Source: Brevundimonas bullata (GTDB lineage Bacteria; Pseudomonadota; Alphaproteobacteria; Caulobacterales; Caulobacteraceae). Taken from it: 64,000 nt of DNA. Under the pieces are notes generated by a model, which was not told the origin of the DNA, did not search any database, and saw only the letters and a list, made by a program, of their open reading frames with translations. The position numbers were made by a program, and so were the translations under genes. Below, in pieces: positions 8,042-21,306 of the stretch. Where the stretch lies: the NCBI RefSeq assembly GCF_003350205.1, contig NZ_QLLC01000008.1:1-64000 (forward strand), in the 5' to 3' direction. Position 1 is the first letter of the stretch. Each line of letters opens with the position of its first letter.

Positions 8042-9016
8042 ATGACCGAGACCCCTGCCCTGCCCGTCAACGCCATCGAGGTGCGGGGCCTGAAGAAAAC
8101 CTATGCGGGCAACAAGAAGTCGCCGGCCAAGACCGCCCTGCGCGGCGTCGACCTGACGGTGCCGCGCGGCTCGATGTTCGGGCTTCTGGGGCCCAACGGC
8201 GCGGGCAAGTCGACCCTGATCAACATCATCGCCGGGGTGGTGAACAAGTCCGAGGGCAGCGTCCGCATCTGGGACCGCGACATCGACCATGAGGCCCGCG
8301 ACGCCCGCGCCGCTCTGGGCGTGGTCCCGCAGGAAATCGTCGCCGATGTCTTCTTCACCCCGCGCGAAGCGCTGGAGGTCCAGGCCGGCTTCTATGGCGT
8401 GCCCGCCAACGAGCGCCGCTCGGACGAGCTTCTGGCGGCGCTGGGCCTGTCGGACAAGGCCAACGCCTATGTCCGCGCCCTGTCCGGCGGCATGAAGCGC
8501 CGCCTGATGGTGGCCAAGGCCCTGGTGCACAATCCGCCCGTCCTGATCCTGGACGAGCCAACGGCGGGCGTGGACGTCGAACTGCGTCGACAGCTGTGGG
8601 AATACATCCGCAAGATCAACGAGGAAGGCGTCACCGTCATCCTGACCACCCACTACCTCGAAGAAGCCCAGGAGCTGTGCGACACCATCGCCATCATCAA
8701 CCGGGGTGAGGTCGTGGCCTGCGAGCCGACGCAGACCCTGCTTAAGCGACTGGACACCCGCAACGTGGTGGTGACGCCGGAGACGCCGCAAGCGGTCCCT
8801 CCGGCCCTGACCGGCTTCACCGTCGCGCCCCGCGCCAACGGCGCCTTCGTCGTCACCTATCGCACCGGCGAGTCCAGCGTCGAGCAGGTGCTGATGGCGG
8901 TTCGCGCCGCGGGCGTGAAGATCAAGGACATCGCCACCGAGGACCCGGACCTGGAAGACGTCTTCCTGGCCATGACCTACGGCGACGCTAGCCGCCCCAG
9001 CCCGACGCAGGACTGA
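8042..9016 (+). CDS. ABC-2 type transporter ATP-binding protein
   Basis: 324 residues. Walker A GPNGAGKST (50-58), Q-loop region VVPQEI, signature LSGGMKRR, Walker B LILDEPTAGVD and the switch histidine in TTHYLEEA are all present. The C-terminal 80 residues are a regulatory extension. The sequence resembles the YadG/drug-export subfamily, whose partners are YadH-type ABC-2 permeases. No permease is adjacent. A matching ABC-2 permease with no ATPase beside it lies at 55646-56470 in this window and is a possible partner. Confidence 0.9.
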   Translation: MTETPALPVNAIEVRGLKKTYAGNKKSPAKTALRGVDLTVPRGSMFGLLGPNGAGKSTLINIIAGVVNKSEGSVRIWDRDIDHEARDARAALGVVPQEIVADVFFTPREALEVQAGFYGVPANERRSDELLAALGLSDKANAYVRALSGGMKRRLMVAKALVHNPPVLILDEPTAGVDVELRRQLWEYIRKINEEGVTVILTTHYLEEAQELCDTIAIINRGEVVACEPTQTLLKRLDTRNVVVTPETPQAVPPALTGFTVAPRANGAFVVTYRTGESSVEQVLMAVRAAGVKIKDIATEDPDLEDVFLAMTYGDASRPSPTQD

Positions 9017-9022
9017 TAGTCA

Positions 9023-9137
9023 CGTCATCCCGGAAGCGGCGCAGCCGCTATCCGGGACCGCAAGAAGCGCTGCCATTTCCCAATGTCGATGTCTTGGGCG
9101 GTCCCGGCTCTCCGCTGTCGCTTCGGCCGGGATGACG
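9023..9137. repeat. Family A intergenic inverted repeat, copy 1
   Basis: A 115-bp element bounded by CGTCATCCCGG (9023-9033) and its complement CCGGGATGACG (9127-9137), with an inner pair built on TATCCGGGACCG and GGTCCCGG. Other copies are at 36591-36696 and 46466-46562; this one is inverted relative to them. It lies 6 bases after the ABC ATPase stop and before the convergent Tat-signal gene. Confidence 0.85.
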
Positions 9138-9150
9138 GATGGGGGAGGCC

Positions 9151-9558
9151 TCAGACCACCATCACCGTCCCGAGCAGCAGCTTGGCCCCGGCCTTGCCCA
9201 GCACCCGGTCCGTGGCCGCCTGCAAGGCCCGGCTCAGCCACTCTACGTCCGGCGGGGCGCCCGGCAGGATGCGTTCGCCGGCCAGCCGCACCACCTCGTT
9301 ATAGGCGGCGCTGAGGCGCGGCCGGGACTGGTCGGCGCGGGTGCGCAAGGCCTCGTCCGCCACGTCCACCCCGACCTCGACCGTCATCACGCCGCGTCGC
9401 CCGTCGCGACGCAGGATGGTGGCCGTGGCCGTGGGCAGGGGAATATAGGCGTTGGCGGGCGCGCCTCCGCCGCTGCTCTTGCCCGACGCCATCGCGGCCT
9501 CGGCGGCGGCGAGTGCGGAACCCAGGGCGGCGAGGCCGATCAGTGCGCGACGATCCAT
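9151..9558 (-). CDS. Exported protein, FliL-like C-terminus
   Basis: 135 residues. The N-terminus is MDRRALIGLAALGSALAAA, a twin-Arg-containing but short export signal ending near residue 24. The mature part has a beta-rich middle (ILRRDGRRGVMTVEVGVDV) and ends in a hydrophobic strand (AKLLLGTVMVV), a layout like the periplasmic part of FliL or other stomatin-like domains. No flagellar gene is near, so I do not name it. It is divergent from rppH. Function unknown. Confidence 0.6.
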   Translation of the reverse strand: MDRRALIGLAALGSALAAAEAAMASGKSSGGGAPANAYIPLPTATATILRRDGRRGVMTVEVGVDVADEALRTRADQSRPRLSAAYNEVVRLAGERILPGAPPDVEWLSRALQAATDRVLGKAGAKLLLGTVMVV

Positions 9559-9634
9559 GCCTCTGCCTATCCCCTGTCGGCTTAAGGCCTGGTTACGGCT
9601 GGCGGGGCGTCGCGCCGGGGCGTAATCGGGAGTG

Positions 9635-10117
9635 ATGAGCCAGACCGATCTTTCTGCCTATCGCCCCAATGTCGGGGTGGTGCTGTTCAACACCGCCGGG
9701 CAGGTCTGGCTGGGCCGCCGCGCCAGGACGCCCGAGCCATGGAACTGGCAGTTCCCGCAAGGCGGCGTCGATGAGGGCGAGGACCTGGAAGCCGCCGCCC
9801 TGCGCGAACTACAGGAAGAGACCGGCGTCCGCTCGGTCGAGCTGCTGGGCCGCACCGGCGGCTGGATCGTCTACGACTTCCCCGAGGGCATGGGCGGGCC
9901 CAAGGCGTGGAAGGGCTTCAAGGGCCAGAAGCAGGTCTGGTTCGCCTTCCGCTTCACCGGCGAGGACACAGAGTTCGATCTGGAAGCCCACGGCGAGCCG
10001 GAGTTCGACGCCTGGCGCTGGGGCGCGCTCGAGGAGGCCCCCGACCTGATCGTGCCCTTCAAGCGCGAGGTCTATCAGCAGGTGGTGGCGGCCTTCGAGG
10101 ACCTGCCGAAGAGCTGA
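9635..10117 (+). CDS. rppH: RNA pyrophosphohydrolase RppH
   Basis: 160 residues, Nudix family. The Nudix box runs GGVDEGEDLEAAALRELQEE and continues TGV, with the catalytic Glu cluster intact. NWQFPQGG precedes it, as in RppH, which removes pyrophosphate from the 5' end of mRNA and so starts RNase E-dependent decay. The family C-terminal FKREVYQQVV is present. ATG at 9635 is taken as start; a GTG lies directly before it. GGGAG is very close to the ATG, so the exact start is not certain. Confidence 0.92.
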   Translation: MSQTDLSAYRPNVGVVLFNTAGQVWLGRRARTPEPWNWQFPQGGVDEGEDLEAAALRELQEETGVRSVELLGRTGGWIVYDFPEGMGGPKAWKGFKGQKQVWFAFRFTGEDTEFDLEAHGEPEFDAWRWGALEEAPDLIVPFKREVYQQVVAAFEDLPKS

Positions 10118-10131
10118 GGCCCACTATTTCA

Positions 10132-10241
10132 GCCGTCATCCTCGGGCTTGACCCGAGGATCGAGCCAAGCGGCGCGCTCACCCTTGCCGAGGTCGTGCAG
10201 ACGGACGATCCGATCCTCGGGTCAAGCCCGAGGATGACGGC
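10132..10241. repeat. Family B intergenic inverted repeat, long copy
   Basis: Two 31-bp arms, 10132-10162 and 10211-10241, are perfect complements of each other. Each arm is itself nearly palindromic around CTCGGGCTTGACCCGAG. The 48-base centre looks unique. A single-arm copy is at 18187-18219. It lies between rppH and the ATP synthase terminator. Confidence 0.88.
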
Positions 10242-10287
10242 GAGTACGAGCGAACTCCAATGACGGCGGGGCGGCGTCCACGAAAAA

Positions 10288-10311
10288 GGCCCCCCGCCGA
10301 AGCGAGGGGCC
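10288..10311 (-). terminator. Terminator of the ATP synthase operon
   Basis: A 10-bp GC-rich stem (10288-10297 with 10302-10311, one G-U pair) closes a CGAA loop. Read on the minus strand it is followed by five T, 26 bases past the atpC stop. This is a textbook intrinsic terminator. Confidence 0.88.
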
Positions 10312-10337
10312 CTGATCTTGTCGGCATCGTCGAAGGC

Positions 10338-10607
10338 TTAGCCCTCGACGATCTCCGAGGCTTCTTCGGCCAGGATGCTCAGACCCTCGCCGTTGACGTC
10401 GGCGAAGCCGCCCTTGACGTCGAAGCGACGACGCTGGGCGCCGTCATAGACCGTCACCACGCCTTCGCGCAGGGTGGTCATGAAGGGGGCGTGGCCCGGC
10501 AGGACGCCGAAATCGCCCTCGACGCCCGGGGCGTCGACCTGATCGACCGAGCCCGCGAAGATTTCGCGTTCCGGGGCGACCAGGGAGAAGTTCAGCTTGC
10601 CGGCCAT
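10338..10607 (-). CDS. atpC: F1 ATP synthase epsilon subunit
   Basis: 89 residues. It contains only the N-terminal beta-sandwich of the epsilon subunit (LNFSLVAPEREIF, GDFGVLPGHAPFMTTL). The C-terminal two-helix inhibitory domain of the usual 130-140 residue protein is missing; short epsilon subunits of this kind are known in alphaproteobacteria. The subunit links gamma to the c-ring in the central stalk. The start lies 3 bases after the atpD stop. Last gene of the atp operon, followed by a terminator. Confidence 0.94.
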   Translation of the reverse strand: MAGKLNFSLVAPEREIFAGSVDQVDAPGVEGDFGVLPGHAPFMTTLREGVVTVYDGAQRRRFDVKGGFADVNGEGLSILAEEASEIVEG

Positions 10608-10610
10608 GGT

Positions 10611-13056
<2,446 letters not shown>

Positions 13057-13086
13057 CCGGCGCTACTCTCGCTCTCTGGTCAGTGC

Positions 13087-14685
<1,599 letters not shown>

Positions 14686-15240
14686 TTAGGCGCGCTTGAG
14701 CGCGAAGGTCATCTGGTCGAGCTTGGTCTTCAGCGAGGCGTCGAACAGTTTCGACCCCACCTTGACCTTCAGGCCGCCCAGGATCGACGGATCGACGCGG
14801 GCGGTCAGTTCGGGATCGCGGCCCAGCGCCGTGCGCAGGGCCGTTTGAATGCTCTTGGTCTGGGCCGCCGACAGCGGCAGGGCCGAAACCACTTCGGCGG
14901 CGACCACGCCGGCCTTCTTGGCGTAGCGCGCCTCGAAGCCGGTGATCACGCTCGGCAGGTCGCCGGCGCGGCCGTTCTGGGCCAGCAGGCCGAGGAACCG
15001 CTTGGTCGTCGCATGGAATTTCGCCTTGTCGGCGATCGCCGACAGGCCCTTGCCCTGGTCGTCGGCGGAAATCACCGGCGACTTTGCAAGTCGGCGCAGG
15101 TCCGCGCTCTCCAGCCAGGCGGCCTTCAGCGAGGCGAGATCGCCGCGCACGGCGTCCAGCGCCCCCGTCTCGTCAGCGAGGTCGAACAGCGCCTGTGCAT
15201 AGCGCCCACCGACTTCCGTCGTTCTGAAATCGTCCGCCAC
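14686..15240 (-). CDS. atpH: F1 ATP synthase delta subunit
   Basis: 184 residues from a GTG at 15240 (VADDFRTTEVGGRYAQALFD). The frame stays open 70 codons upstream, but the upstream part does not look like protein and the GTG start gives the family's usual length. Delta caps the alpha-beta hexamer and joins it to the b-stalk. C-terminal motif DPSILGGLKVKVGSKLFDASLKTKL is conserved. First gene of the operon; the F0 genes are not in this window. Confidence 0.94.
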   Translation of the reverse strand: MADDFRTTEVGGRYAQALFDLADETGALDAVRGDLASLKAAWLESADLRRLAKSPVISADDQGKGLSAIADKAKFHATTKRFLGLLAQNGRAGDLPSVITGFEARYAKKAGVVAAEVVSALPLSAAQTKSIQTALRTALGRDPELTARVDPSILGGLKVKVGSKLFDASLKTKLDQMTFALKRA

Positions 15241-15468
15241 GTAATTAAGGTCCGCGATTTGAAGCGTTTGGGTCGAGTCCGGCCGCGATGTCTCGCGCCA
15301 GCCAAGGGCTTGAAATGCCAGTAGAAAGCACGCTGGGGACACATCTTTCGATGCATCCTTCGCTAAAGCCGCGCGGCTGATAACACGCAAGCCCCCCCGT
15401 CGCAACCGACGGGGACGGAACGATAAGGTCGCACCCGCGCTCTTTTTCACGCGCTGCTAGGGGTTTCG
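15241..15468. promoter_or_regulatory. Divergent promoter region of atpH and CDF gene
   Basis: 228 bases between the divergent atpH and cation transporter starts, so it must carry both promoters. It is less GC-rich than its surroundings in places (ACGTAATTAAGG next to atpH). I could not assign -35/-10 boxes or a known operator. Confidence 0.4.
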
Positions 15469-16473
15469 ATGGCCGCCTCCTCTTCAAAGACTGTCATCTT
15501 CGCCGCCCTGGCGGGCAATACGGCCATCGCCGTCACCAAGTTCGCCGCCGCCCTGTTCACCGGCAGTTCGGCCATGATGAGCGAGGCGATCCATTCCACG
15601 GTCGACACCGGCAACCAGATCCTGCTGCTGATCGGGCTGAAGCGCGCCGCCCGCCCGGCCAGCGAGACCCACCCCTTCGGCCACGGGCTGCAGCTCTATT
15701 TTTACACCTTCGTCGTCGCCATCCTGATCTTCGGCCTGGGCGCCGTGATTTCGATCAGCCACGGCCTCGACCGCATCCGCGCGCCCGAGCCGATCGAGAA
15801 CCCCTGGGTCAACTATCTGGTGCTGGGCCTGGCCATCCTGTTCGAGGGCGGCTCCTGGTGGGTGGCGCTGAGGGCCTTCAACCGCGAGCGCGCGGGCCGC
15901 CCCCTGCTGCGCGCGGTGCAGGACAGCAAGGACCCCACCATCTTCACCGTCCTGTTCGAGGACACCGCCGCCCTGACCGGCCTGGTCATCGCCTTTATCG
16001 GGGTGGTCGCCAGCCAGGCCTTCGACCTGCCAGTTCTCGACGGCGTCGCCTCGGTGGCCATCGGCGGGGTCCTGGCCGTCACCGCCGCCTTCCTGGCCTT
16101 CGAAACCCAGAGCCTGCTGACCGGAGAAGCCGCCGACCCGGCCACGCGCCGGGGCATCGCCGCCCTGGCCGAGGCCGAGCCGGGCGTGATCGGATTGAAC
16201 GACCTGCGCACCATGCATTTTGGACCGGCGGAAATCCTGGTCGCCCTCAGCCTCGACTTTCAGGACGACCTGAGCGCCGCCGACGTCGAGAACACGGTGG
16301 CGCGGCTGGAGCACCGCATCCGCGTCGCCTACCCCCAGGCCGGCCGCATCTATATCGAGGCCCAGAGCCTGGCCGGTCATGCGGCCGCCCGCGAGGCCAT
16401 GGCCCGCGACGGCCCCGGCGCCCGGGTCTCCGGCGCGCTGGGTGCGACGACGTCGCCGCCGACGCCCGCTTGA
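15469..16473 (+). CDS. Cation diffusion facilitator family transporter
   Basis: 334 residues. Six membrane segments in the first two thirds and a C-terminal cytoplasmic domain (about 205-300). Family signs are [17 protein letters not shown] in the second helix, HPFGHG in the following loop, and [11 protein letters not shown] in the fifth helix, which place acidic and histidine metal ligands in the helices. CDF proteins exchange Zn, Fe, Co or Mn for protons, exporting the metal. Start ATG has AGGGG seven bases upstream. The metal cannot be told from sequence. Confidence 0.85.
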   Translation: MAASSSKTVIFAALAGNTAIAVTKFAAALFTGSSAMMSEAIHSTVDTGNQILLLIGLKRAARPASETHPFGHGLQLYFYTFVVAILIFGLGAVISISHGLDRIRAPEPIENPWVNYLVLGLAILFEGGSWWVALRAFNRERAGRPLLRAVQDSKDPTIFTVLFEDTAALTGLVIAFIGVVASQAFDLPVLDGVASVAIGGVLAVTAAFLAFETQSLLTGEAADPATRRGIAALAEAEPGVIGLNDLRTMHFGPAEILVALSLDFQDDLSAADVENTVARLEHRIRVAYPQAGRIYIEAQSLAGHAAAREAMARDGPGARVSGALGATTSPPTPA

Positions 16474-16528
16474 TGCAACCTCACGATCCCGTTACCGCTT
16501 TAGGCCTACATCACAATCTGGAACCCCG

Positions 16529-17356
16529 ATGCTTGAAAGCATAACCCCCCTGCTGAGCGACCCCGCCGCCTGGGCCGCCCTCGTGACCCTGGTGGTCATG
16601 GAGGTCGTTCTCGGCATCGACAACCTGATCTTCATCTCGATCCTGTCGAACAAGCTGCCGCCCGAGCATCGCCAGCGCACCCGCCGCATCGGCATCGGTC
16701 TGGCCCTGATCATGCGCCTGGGCCTGCTGGCCGCCATCGGCTGGATCGTCGGCCTGACGGCGCCGGTCTTCGACCTGGGCATCCACGGCGAGAGCTTCGA
16801 CACCGCCTTCAGCTGGCGCGACCTGATCCTGATCGCCGGCGGTCTGTTCCTGGTGTGGAAAGCCACCAAGGAAATCCACCACGCCGTCGACGTCACGCCG
16901 TCGAACGACATGCTGGAGAAGGACAAGAAGGACGTCGTCATCAACAACGTCGGTTCGGCCATCTTCCAGATCATCCTGCTGGACCTGGTCTTCTCGATCG
17001 ACTCCATCCTGACGGCGGTCGGCATGACCGATCACGTGCCGATCATGATGGTGGCCGTGGTCATCGCCGTCATCGTCATGCTGCTGGCTTCGGACCCCCT
17101 GGCTGACTTCATCGACAAGAACCCGACCATCGTCATGCTGGCCCTGGGCTTCCTGCTGATGATCGGCGCGGTGCTGATCGCCGACGGCTTCGGCGTCCAC
17201 GTGCCCAAGGGCTACATCTACGCCGCCATGGCCTTCTCGGCCCTGGTCGAGGTGCTGAACATGTGGTCGCGCAATGCGCAGATCAAAAAGAACCGCGCCG
17301 CAGAAGCCGCCCAGGCGGCCCTCAACAAGGCCGAAACCGCCGAGCCCGGCGTCTGA
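16529..17356 (+). CDS. TerC family integral membrane protein
   Basis: 275 residues with about seven membrane helices. The two TerC signatures are clear: [16 protein letters not shown] and [17 protein letters not shown], each with the intramembrane Asp thought to bind metal. The C-terminus is a charged cytoplasmic tail. TerC proteins are linked to tellurite resistance and, in several bacteria, to manganese export during protein secretion. An upstream extension of 50 codons in the same frame is Arg/Pro-rich and rejected. The next gene starts 2 bases after its stop. Confidence 0.9.
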   Translation: MLESITPLLSDPAAWAALVTLVVMEVVLGIDNLIFISILSNKLPPEHRQRTRRIGIGLALIMRLGLLAAIGWIVGLTAPVFDLGIHGESFDTAFSWRDLILIAGGLFLVWKATKEIHHAVDVTPSNDMLEKDKKDVVINNVGSAIFQIILLDLVFSIDSILTAVGMTDHVPIMMVAVVIAVIVMLLASDPLADFIDKNPTIVMLALGFLLMIGAVLIADGFGVHVPKGYIYAAMAFSALVEVLNMWSRNAQIKKNRAAEAAQAALNKAETAEPGV

Positions 17357-17358
17357 TC

Positions 17359-18168
17359 GTGCGTTACTGGCCGGTCCTGGCGATGCTTCTGCTGGCGCTT
17401 CCCGCGTCCGTGGCGGCGCAGTCGTCGGGGCCGGCCGCCTCTTCTGCTTCCCCCGCGCCCGACACCCGACCGCCGGTCTATGGCTATGAGGTGGTGCGGA
17501 CCTTCCCCCACGACCCGACCGCCTTCACCCAAGGCCTGGTCATTCGTGACGGCGTGCTGCTGGAAAGCACGGGCCGCGCCCCGTCCAGCGTTCGCCGTGT
17601 GCGTCTGGAAGACGGCGTCGTGCTGCAAAAGCACGAACTCGCCCCCGAATATTTCGGCGAAGGCCTGACCGAGTTCGACGGCCGCCTCATCACCCTGACT
17701 TGGAACAACGGCGTCGGCTTCGTCTGGAACGGCGCCGATCTGAAGCCCATTGCCCGTTTCAGCTATGCCGGCGAAGGCTGGGGCCTGACCCACGACGGCG
17801 CCCGGCTGATCCTGTCGGACGGCTCAGCCGCCTTGCGCTTCCTCGACCCCGTGACCTTCGCCGAGACGGGCCGCGTCGCCGTCACCCTGAACGGCCGCCC
17901 GGTGCGCCAGCTGAACGAGCTGGAATGGATCGACGGAGAGGTCTGGGCCAATGTCTGGCAGACGAACTACATCCTCCGCATCGACCCGGCCTCGGGTCAT
18001 GTGGTGGGGATCATCGACCTCAGCGGCCTGTTGCCTGCGGGAACGATCAAGGACCCGAACGACGACGTCCTGAACGGCATCGCCTGGGACGCGGCGACCC
18101 GCCGCCTGTTCGTCACCGGCAAGAACTGGCCCAGCCTGTTCGAGATCAGGCTGACCGGGGCGCGCTGA
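17359..18168 (+). CDS. Glutaminyl-peptide cyclotransferase family, exported
   Basis: 269 residues from a GTG two bases after the TerC stop. This start gives a clean signal peptide (RYWPVLAMLLLALPASVAAQ). The mature domain is a five-bladed beta-propeller of the plant-type glutamine cyclotransferase family: HDPTAFTQGLVIRDGVLLES, EYFGEGLTEFDGRLITLTW, NELEWIDGEVWANVWQ and DVLNGIAWDAATRRLFVTGK are all typical. It would form N-terminal pyroglutamate on exported peptides. Co-transcription with TerC is likely. Confidence 0.88.
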   Translation: MRYWPVLAMLLLALPASVAAQSSGPAASSASPAPDTRPPVYGYEVVRTFPHDPTAFTQGLVIRDGVLLESTGRAPSSVRRVRLEDGVVLQKHELAPEYFGEGLTEFDGRLITLTWNNGVGFVWNGADLKPIARFSYAGEGWGLTHDGARLILSDGSAALRFLDPVTFAETGRVAVTLNGRPVRQLNELEWIDGEVWANVWQTNYILRIDPASGHVVGIIDLSGLLPAGTIKDPNDDVLNGIAWDAATRRLFVTGKNWPSLFEIRLTGAR

Positions 18169-18186
18169 CCGCCCCCCCTTGCCTCT

Positions 18187-18219
18187 CCGTCATCCTCGGG
18201 CTTGACCCGAGGATGACGG
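18187..18219. repeat. Family B repeat, single-arm hairpin copy
   Basis: A perfect 14-bp hairpin (18187-18200 with 18206-18219, loop CTTGA) that matches one arm of the long element at 10132-10241. It lies 18 bases after the cyclotransferase stop. There is no T-run on either side. Confidence 0.85.
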
Positions 18220-18239
18220 CGGCTATGGAGCGGTTCTGC

Positions 18240-18276
18240 GCTCAAGCAGCGAGCCGCCGCGCGGCGAGCGGTAGCG
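18240..18276 (+). repeat. Family C 37-bp repeat, copy 1
   Basis: A 37-bp unit starting GCTCAAGCAGCGAGCC and ending GAGCGGTAGCG. It differs by one base from 29461-29497 and 57248-57284. It sits between the cyclotransferase gene and the end of priA, nine bases from the priA stop. Confidence 0.88.
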
Positions 18277-18285
18277 CCCCTTCGC

Positions 18286-20448
18286 TCAAAGAAAACTATA
18301 CGGATCCACATCCACCGTCAGCCGCACCGAGGCTGGCACCTTCACCCGCGCCAGCCAGGCGCGCAGGAAGGCTTGCAGGTTCACGTCGCGGTCGGCCCGG
18401 ACCAGCAGTCGCTTGCGCCGCCGCCCGCGCACCAGGGCCAGGGGCGCGTCGGCGGGGCCATAGACCTCCAGCCGCTCGGCGTTGGGGATGGCCTCGGCCA
18501 GATCGCGGGCGACCTTCTCGACCGCCATGGCGTTTTCGCTGGACAGGATGATCGCCGCCAGACGGCCATGCGGCGGCAGGGACGCCGCCTCGCGCTCGCC
18601 CATCTCAGCCTCGACGAAGGCGTCGCGGTCGCCCGCCGCCAGGGCCATCAGCACCGGGTGCTCCGGCGTCCAGGTCTGCAACAGGGCGCGGCCCGGCTTG
18701 TCCGCCCGCCCCGCCCGGCCCGTCGCCTGGGCCAGCAACTGATAGGTCCGCTCCGCCGCGCGCAGGTCGCCGCCGCGCAGGCCCAGGTCCGCGTCCACCA
18801 CCCCCACCAGCGTCAGACGCGGAAAGTTGTGGCCCTTGGCGGCGGCCTGGGTGGCCACCAGAATGTCGATCTCGCCCTCGGCCATCGACTGGATCAGGGC
18901 GCGGGCCGAGGCGCCGTCGGGCACGGTGTCGGAGCTGAAGATGGCGGTGCGCGCCTCGGGGAAGAGGCGGCGCACCTCCTCCTCGACCCGTTCGACGCCC
19001 GGCCCCACCGGGACCAGGGAGTCCTCGGCGCCGCACGAGGGACAAAGCTTGGGCTTCATCATCGAGAAGCCGGTCAGGTGACAGACCAGCCGCCCGGTGT
19101 AGCGATGCTCGACCAGCCAGCTGTCGGTGTCGGGCGCCGTCAGTCGGTGGCTGCAGGCCCGGCACAGGACGACGGGCGCATAGCCGCGCCGGTTCAGGAA
19201 CAGCAGGCTCTGCTCCCCCTTGGCGAAGGTCTCGCCGATGGCTTCGCGCAAGGGCGCCGACAGCCAGGTCTGCGGGTCGGGCGGACAGGTGCGCAGGTCG
19301 ATCAGGTCGATGTCGGGCAGGACCGCGGCCCCGTGCCGCGCCGCCAGTTTCAGCCAGCCATAGCGACCCTGACGGGCGTTCCACAGGGTCTCCAGCGACG
19401 GGGTGGCCGAGGCCAGGACCACGGTCGCCTCCTCGATCCGCCCGCGCGCCACGGCCAGATCGCGGCCGTGATAGACCAGACCCTCTTCCTGTTTGAACGA
19501 GCCGTCGTGCTCCTCGTCCACCACCAGCAGGCGCAGGTTGGCGTAGGGCAGGAACAGAGCCGAGCGCGCCCCGACCACGATGTTGCAGCGCCCAGCGACC
19601 ACCGCTTCCCACACCTGACGGCGCTTGGGCGGGGTCACGCCGGAATGCCATTCCGCCGGGGCGGCGCCGAAGCGGGCGGTGATCCGCTCGATCAGGGCCT
19701 GGGTCAGGGCGATTTCGGGCAGCAGGATCAACACCTGCGCGGTGGGATCATGCCGCAGCGCCCGCGCCGCCGCCTCCAGATAGGCCTCGGTCTTGCCCGA
19801 CCCTGTGACCCCGTCGAGCAGGAACGGGGCGAAGCCGCCCGCAGACACTGCGTCGGCGATGACCGTGGCCGAGGCCGCCTGATCCGGGTTCAGGGTCGCG
19901 GGGGCATGGTCGGGATCGGGAGCGTCGAAGGCGGCGACGGCCTCGATCTCGATGACCGTCAGCACCCCCTCGTCGACCAGGCCCTTGACCACGCCGGTCG
20001 AGACCCCCGCCGCGCGGGCCAGATCGGGGCTGGTCATCGACCGATGGCCCAGAGCCTCCAGCACCGCCGTCCGCGTCGCCGTGGGGCGGGCGGGATGGCG
20101 CCCTTCGACCCGTTTGACCCGCCGCTCGGGCCGGGGCCGGGGCGCGCGCAAGCCCTTCAAGGCCGTCGCCGCCATCTCGCCCGGCGGGCTGAGCGTCCAG
20201 CGCGCCGCCCATTCGACGAAGGTCAGCGTCCGTTCCGGCAGGCGATGCTCGCTCAGCACCTGATCAATGGCCTTCAGCCGCCGGTTCGAGCCCGTGGTCT
20301 CGAACACCTCGGCGACCACGCCCCGGATCAGACGCGGCCCCAGAGGCACAGTCACCTGATCGCCGCGCACAGCCGTCAGCCCCTCCGGGACCTCGTAATC
20401 GAAGGCCTCGGGCACCGGCAGTGGAATGAGGACGGAGGCGACTTTCAC
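18286..20448 (-). CDS. priA: Primosomal protein N' (PriA helicase)
   Basis: 720 residues from a GTG at 20448. It restarts stalled replication forks by 3'-to-5' helicase action and loading of the replisome. N-terminal 3'-DNA-binding domain ([21 protein letters not shown]), Walker [16 protein letters not shown] box, and helicase motifs [11 protein letters not shown] and QATGRAGR are present. The zinc region is eroded: CRAC and CPSC remain, but the middle pairs read APDT and CHLT. The start is chosen because AGGAG lies seven bases before the GTG and the N-terminus then matches the family; that AGGAG is the end of a family D repeat. An ATG inside the repeat (20466) is the alternative. Confidence 0.93.
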   Translation of the reverse strand: MKVASVLIPLPVPEAFDYEVPEGLTAVRGDQVTVPLGPRLIRGVVAEVFETTGSNRRLKAIDQVLSEHRLPERTLTFVEWAARWTLSPPGEMAATALKGLRAPRPRPERRVKRVEGRHPARPTATRTAVLEALGHRSMTSPDLARAAGVSTGVVKGLVDEGVLTVIEIEAVAAFDAPDPDHAPATLNPDQAASATVIADAVSAGGFAPFLLDGVTGSGKTEAYLEAAARALRHDPTAQVLILLPEIALTQALIERITARFGAAPAEWHSGVTPPKRRQVWEAVVAGRCNIVVGARSALFLPYANLRLLVVDEEHDGSFKQEEGLVYHGRDLAVARGRIEEATVVLASATPSLETLWNARQGRYGWLKLAARHGAAVLPDIDLIDLRTCPPDPQTWLSAPLREAIGETFAKGEQSLLFLNRRGYAPVVLCRACSHRLTAPDTDSWLVEHRYTGRLVCHLTGFSMMKPKLCPSCGAEDSLVPVGPGVERVEEEVRRLFPEARTAIFSSDTVPDGASARALIQSMAEGEIDILVATQAAAKGHNFPRLTLVGVVDADLGLRGGDLRAAERTYQLLAQATGRAGRADKPGRALLQTWTPEHPVLMALAAGDRDAFVEAEMGEREAASLPPHGRLAAIILSSENAMAVEKVARDLAEAIPNAERLEVYGPADAPLALVRGRRRKRLLVRADRDVNLQAFLRAWLARVKVPASVRLTVDVDPYSFL

Positions 20449-20456
20449 CGCGTTTC

Positions 20457-20582
20457 TCCTCCCCATTCCATGGGGAGGTGGCGCGGCGCCTCGCGCCGTG
20501 ACGGAGGGGGCGTCTCGACATTCAACGGCTGCGCCGCCCCCTCCACCCCTTCGGGGTCCCCCTCCCCATGGAATGGGGAGGA
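20457..20582. repeat. Family D intergenic inverted repeat, copy 1
   Basis: 126 bp ending in perfect 22-bp inverted arms (20457-20478 and 20561-20582) built on CTCCCCATTCCATGGGGAG. Inside lie GGAGGGGGCG and its complement. Copy 2 (59208-59335) is inverted relative to it. The element fills the priA-transaldolase gap and supplies the purine-rich run upstream of priA. Confidence 0.88.
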
Positions 20583-20628
20583 AAAGGAGGCTCGCCCTTC
20601 GCGTTTGTCAGGGTTAGAACTCTGTCCC

Positions 20629-21282
20629 ATGAAACTCTTTCTCGACACCGCCGACGTCGCCGTCATCAAGGACATGCTGCCCACCGGGATGGTGGACGGC
20701 GTCACCACCAATCCGTCGCTGATCGCCAAGTCGGGTCGGAACATCGCCGAGGTCATCGCTGAGATTTGCGCCCTCGTCGAGGGGCCGATTTCCGCCGAGG
20801 CCGTCGCGACCGACTTCGAAACCATGGTGAAGGAGGGCGACAAGCTGGCCGCCATCGCCCCGAACGTGGTCGTCAAGTTGCCCCTGACCTGGGACGGGCT
20901 GCGCGCCACGCGGGCCTTCGCCGACAAGGGGATCAAGACCAACGTCACCCTCTGCTTCTCCGCCGCCCAGGCCATGCTGGCCGCCAAGGCGGGCGCCACC
21001 TTCATCTCGCCCTTCGTCGGTCGTCTGGAAGACGTCGGCGCCGACGGCGTGGGCCTGCTGGAGGAAATCCGCGCCCTCTACGACATCCATGATTTCGACA
21101 CCGAGATCCTAGCCGCCAGCTTGCGCAACCCTGACCACGTCACCGCCGCCGCCATCGCCGGCGCCGACGCCGCCACCCTGCCTGCGGACACTTTCAAGGC
21201 CTTGGTAAAGCACCCGTTAACCGACAAGGGGCTTGATGCCTTCCTGGCGGACTGGGGCAAGACCGGTCAGTCGATTCTGTAA
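20629..21282 (+). CDS. tal: Transaldolase, short (subfamily 3B)
   Basis: 217 residues, a compact TIM barrel like the fructose-6-phosphate aldolase/transaldolase group. [10 protein letters not shown] and [14 protein letters not shown] open the protein. The Schiff-base lysine is Lys83 (NVVVKLPLT), and [11 protein letters not shown] is present. It moves dihydroxyacetone units between sugar phosphates in the pentose phosphate pathway. The ATG at 20629 gives the standard N-terminus; no strong ribosome-binding sequence precedes it. Divergent from priA across the repeat. Confidence 0.93.
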   Translation: MKLFLDTADVAVIKDMLPTGMVDGVTTNPSLIAKSGRNIAEVIAEICALVEGPISAEAVATDFETMVKEGDKLAAIAPNVVVKLPLTWDGLRATRAFADKGIKTNVTLCFSAAQAMLAAKAGATFISPFVGRLEDVGADGVGLLEEIRALYDIHDFDTEILAASLRNPDHVTAAAIAGADAATLPADTFKALVKHPLTDKGLDAFLADWGKTGQSIL

Positions 21283-21306
21283 CCCCGACCCGCAAAAGAG
21301 GTCCGC

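Noticed and set aside
16379-16528. N-terminal extension of the TerC gene
   Set aside because: The extra 50 codons overlap the end of the CDF gene, are Arg/Pro-rich, and TerC family proteins begin near MLESITPLL.
18187-18219. Hairpin after the cyclotransferase gene as a terminator
   Set aside because: There is no T-run on either side, and the sequence matches one arm of the family B repeat.
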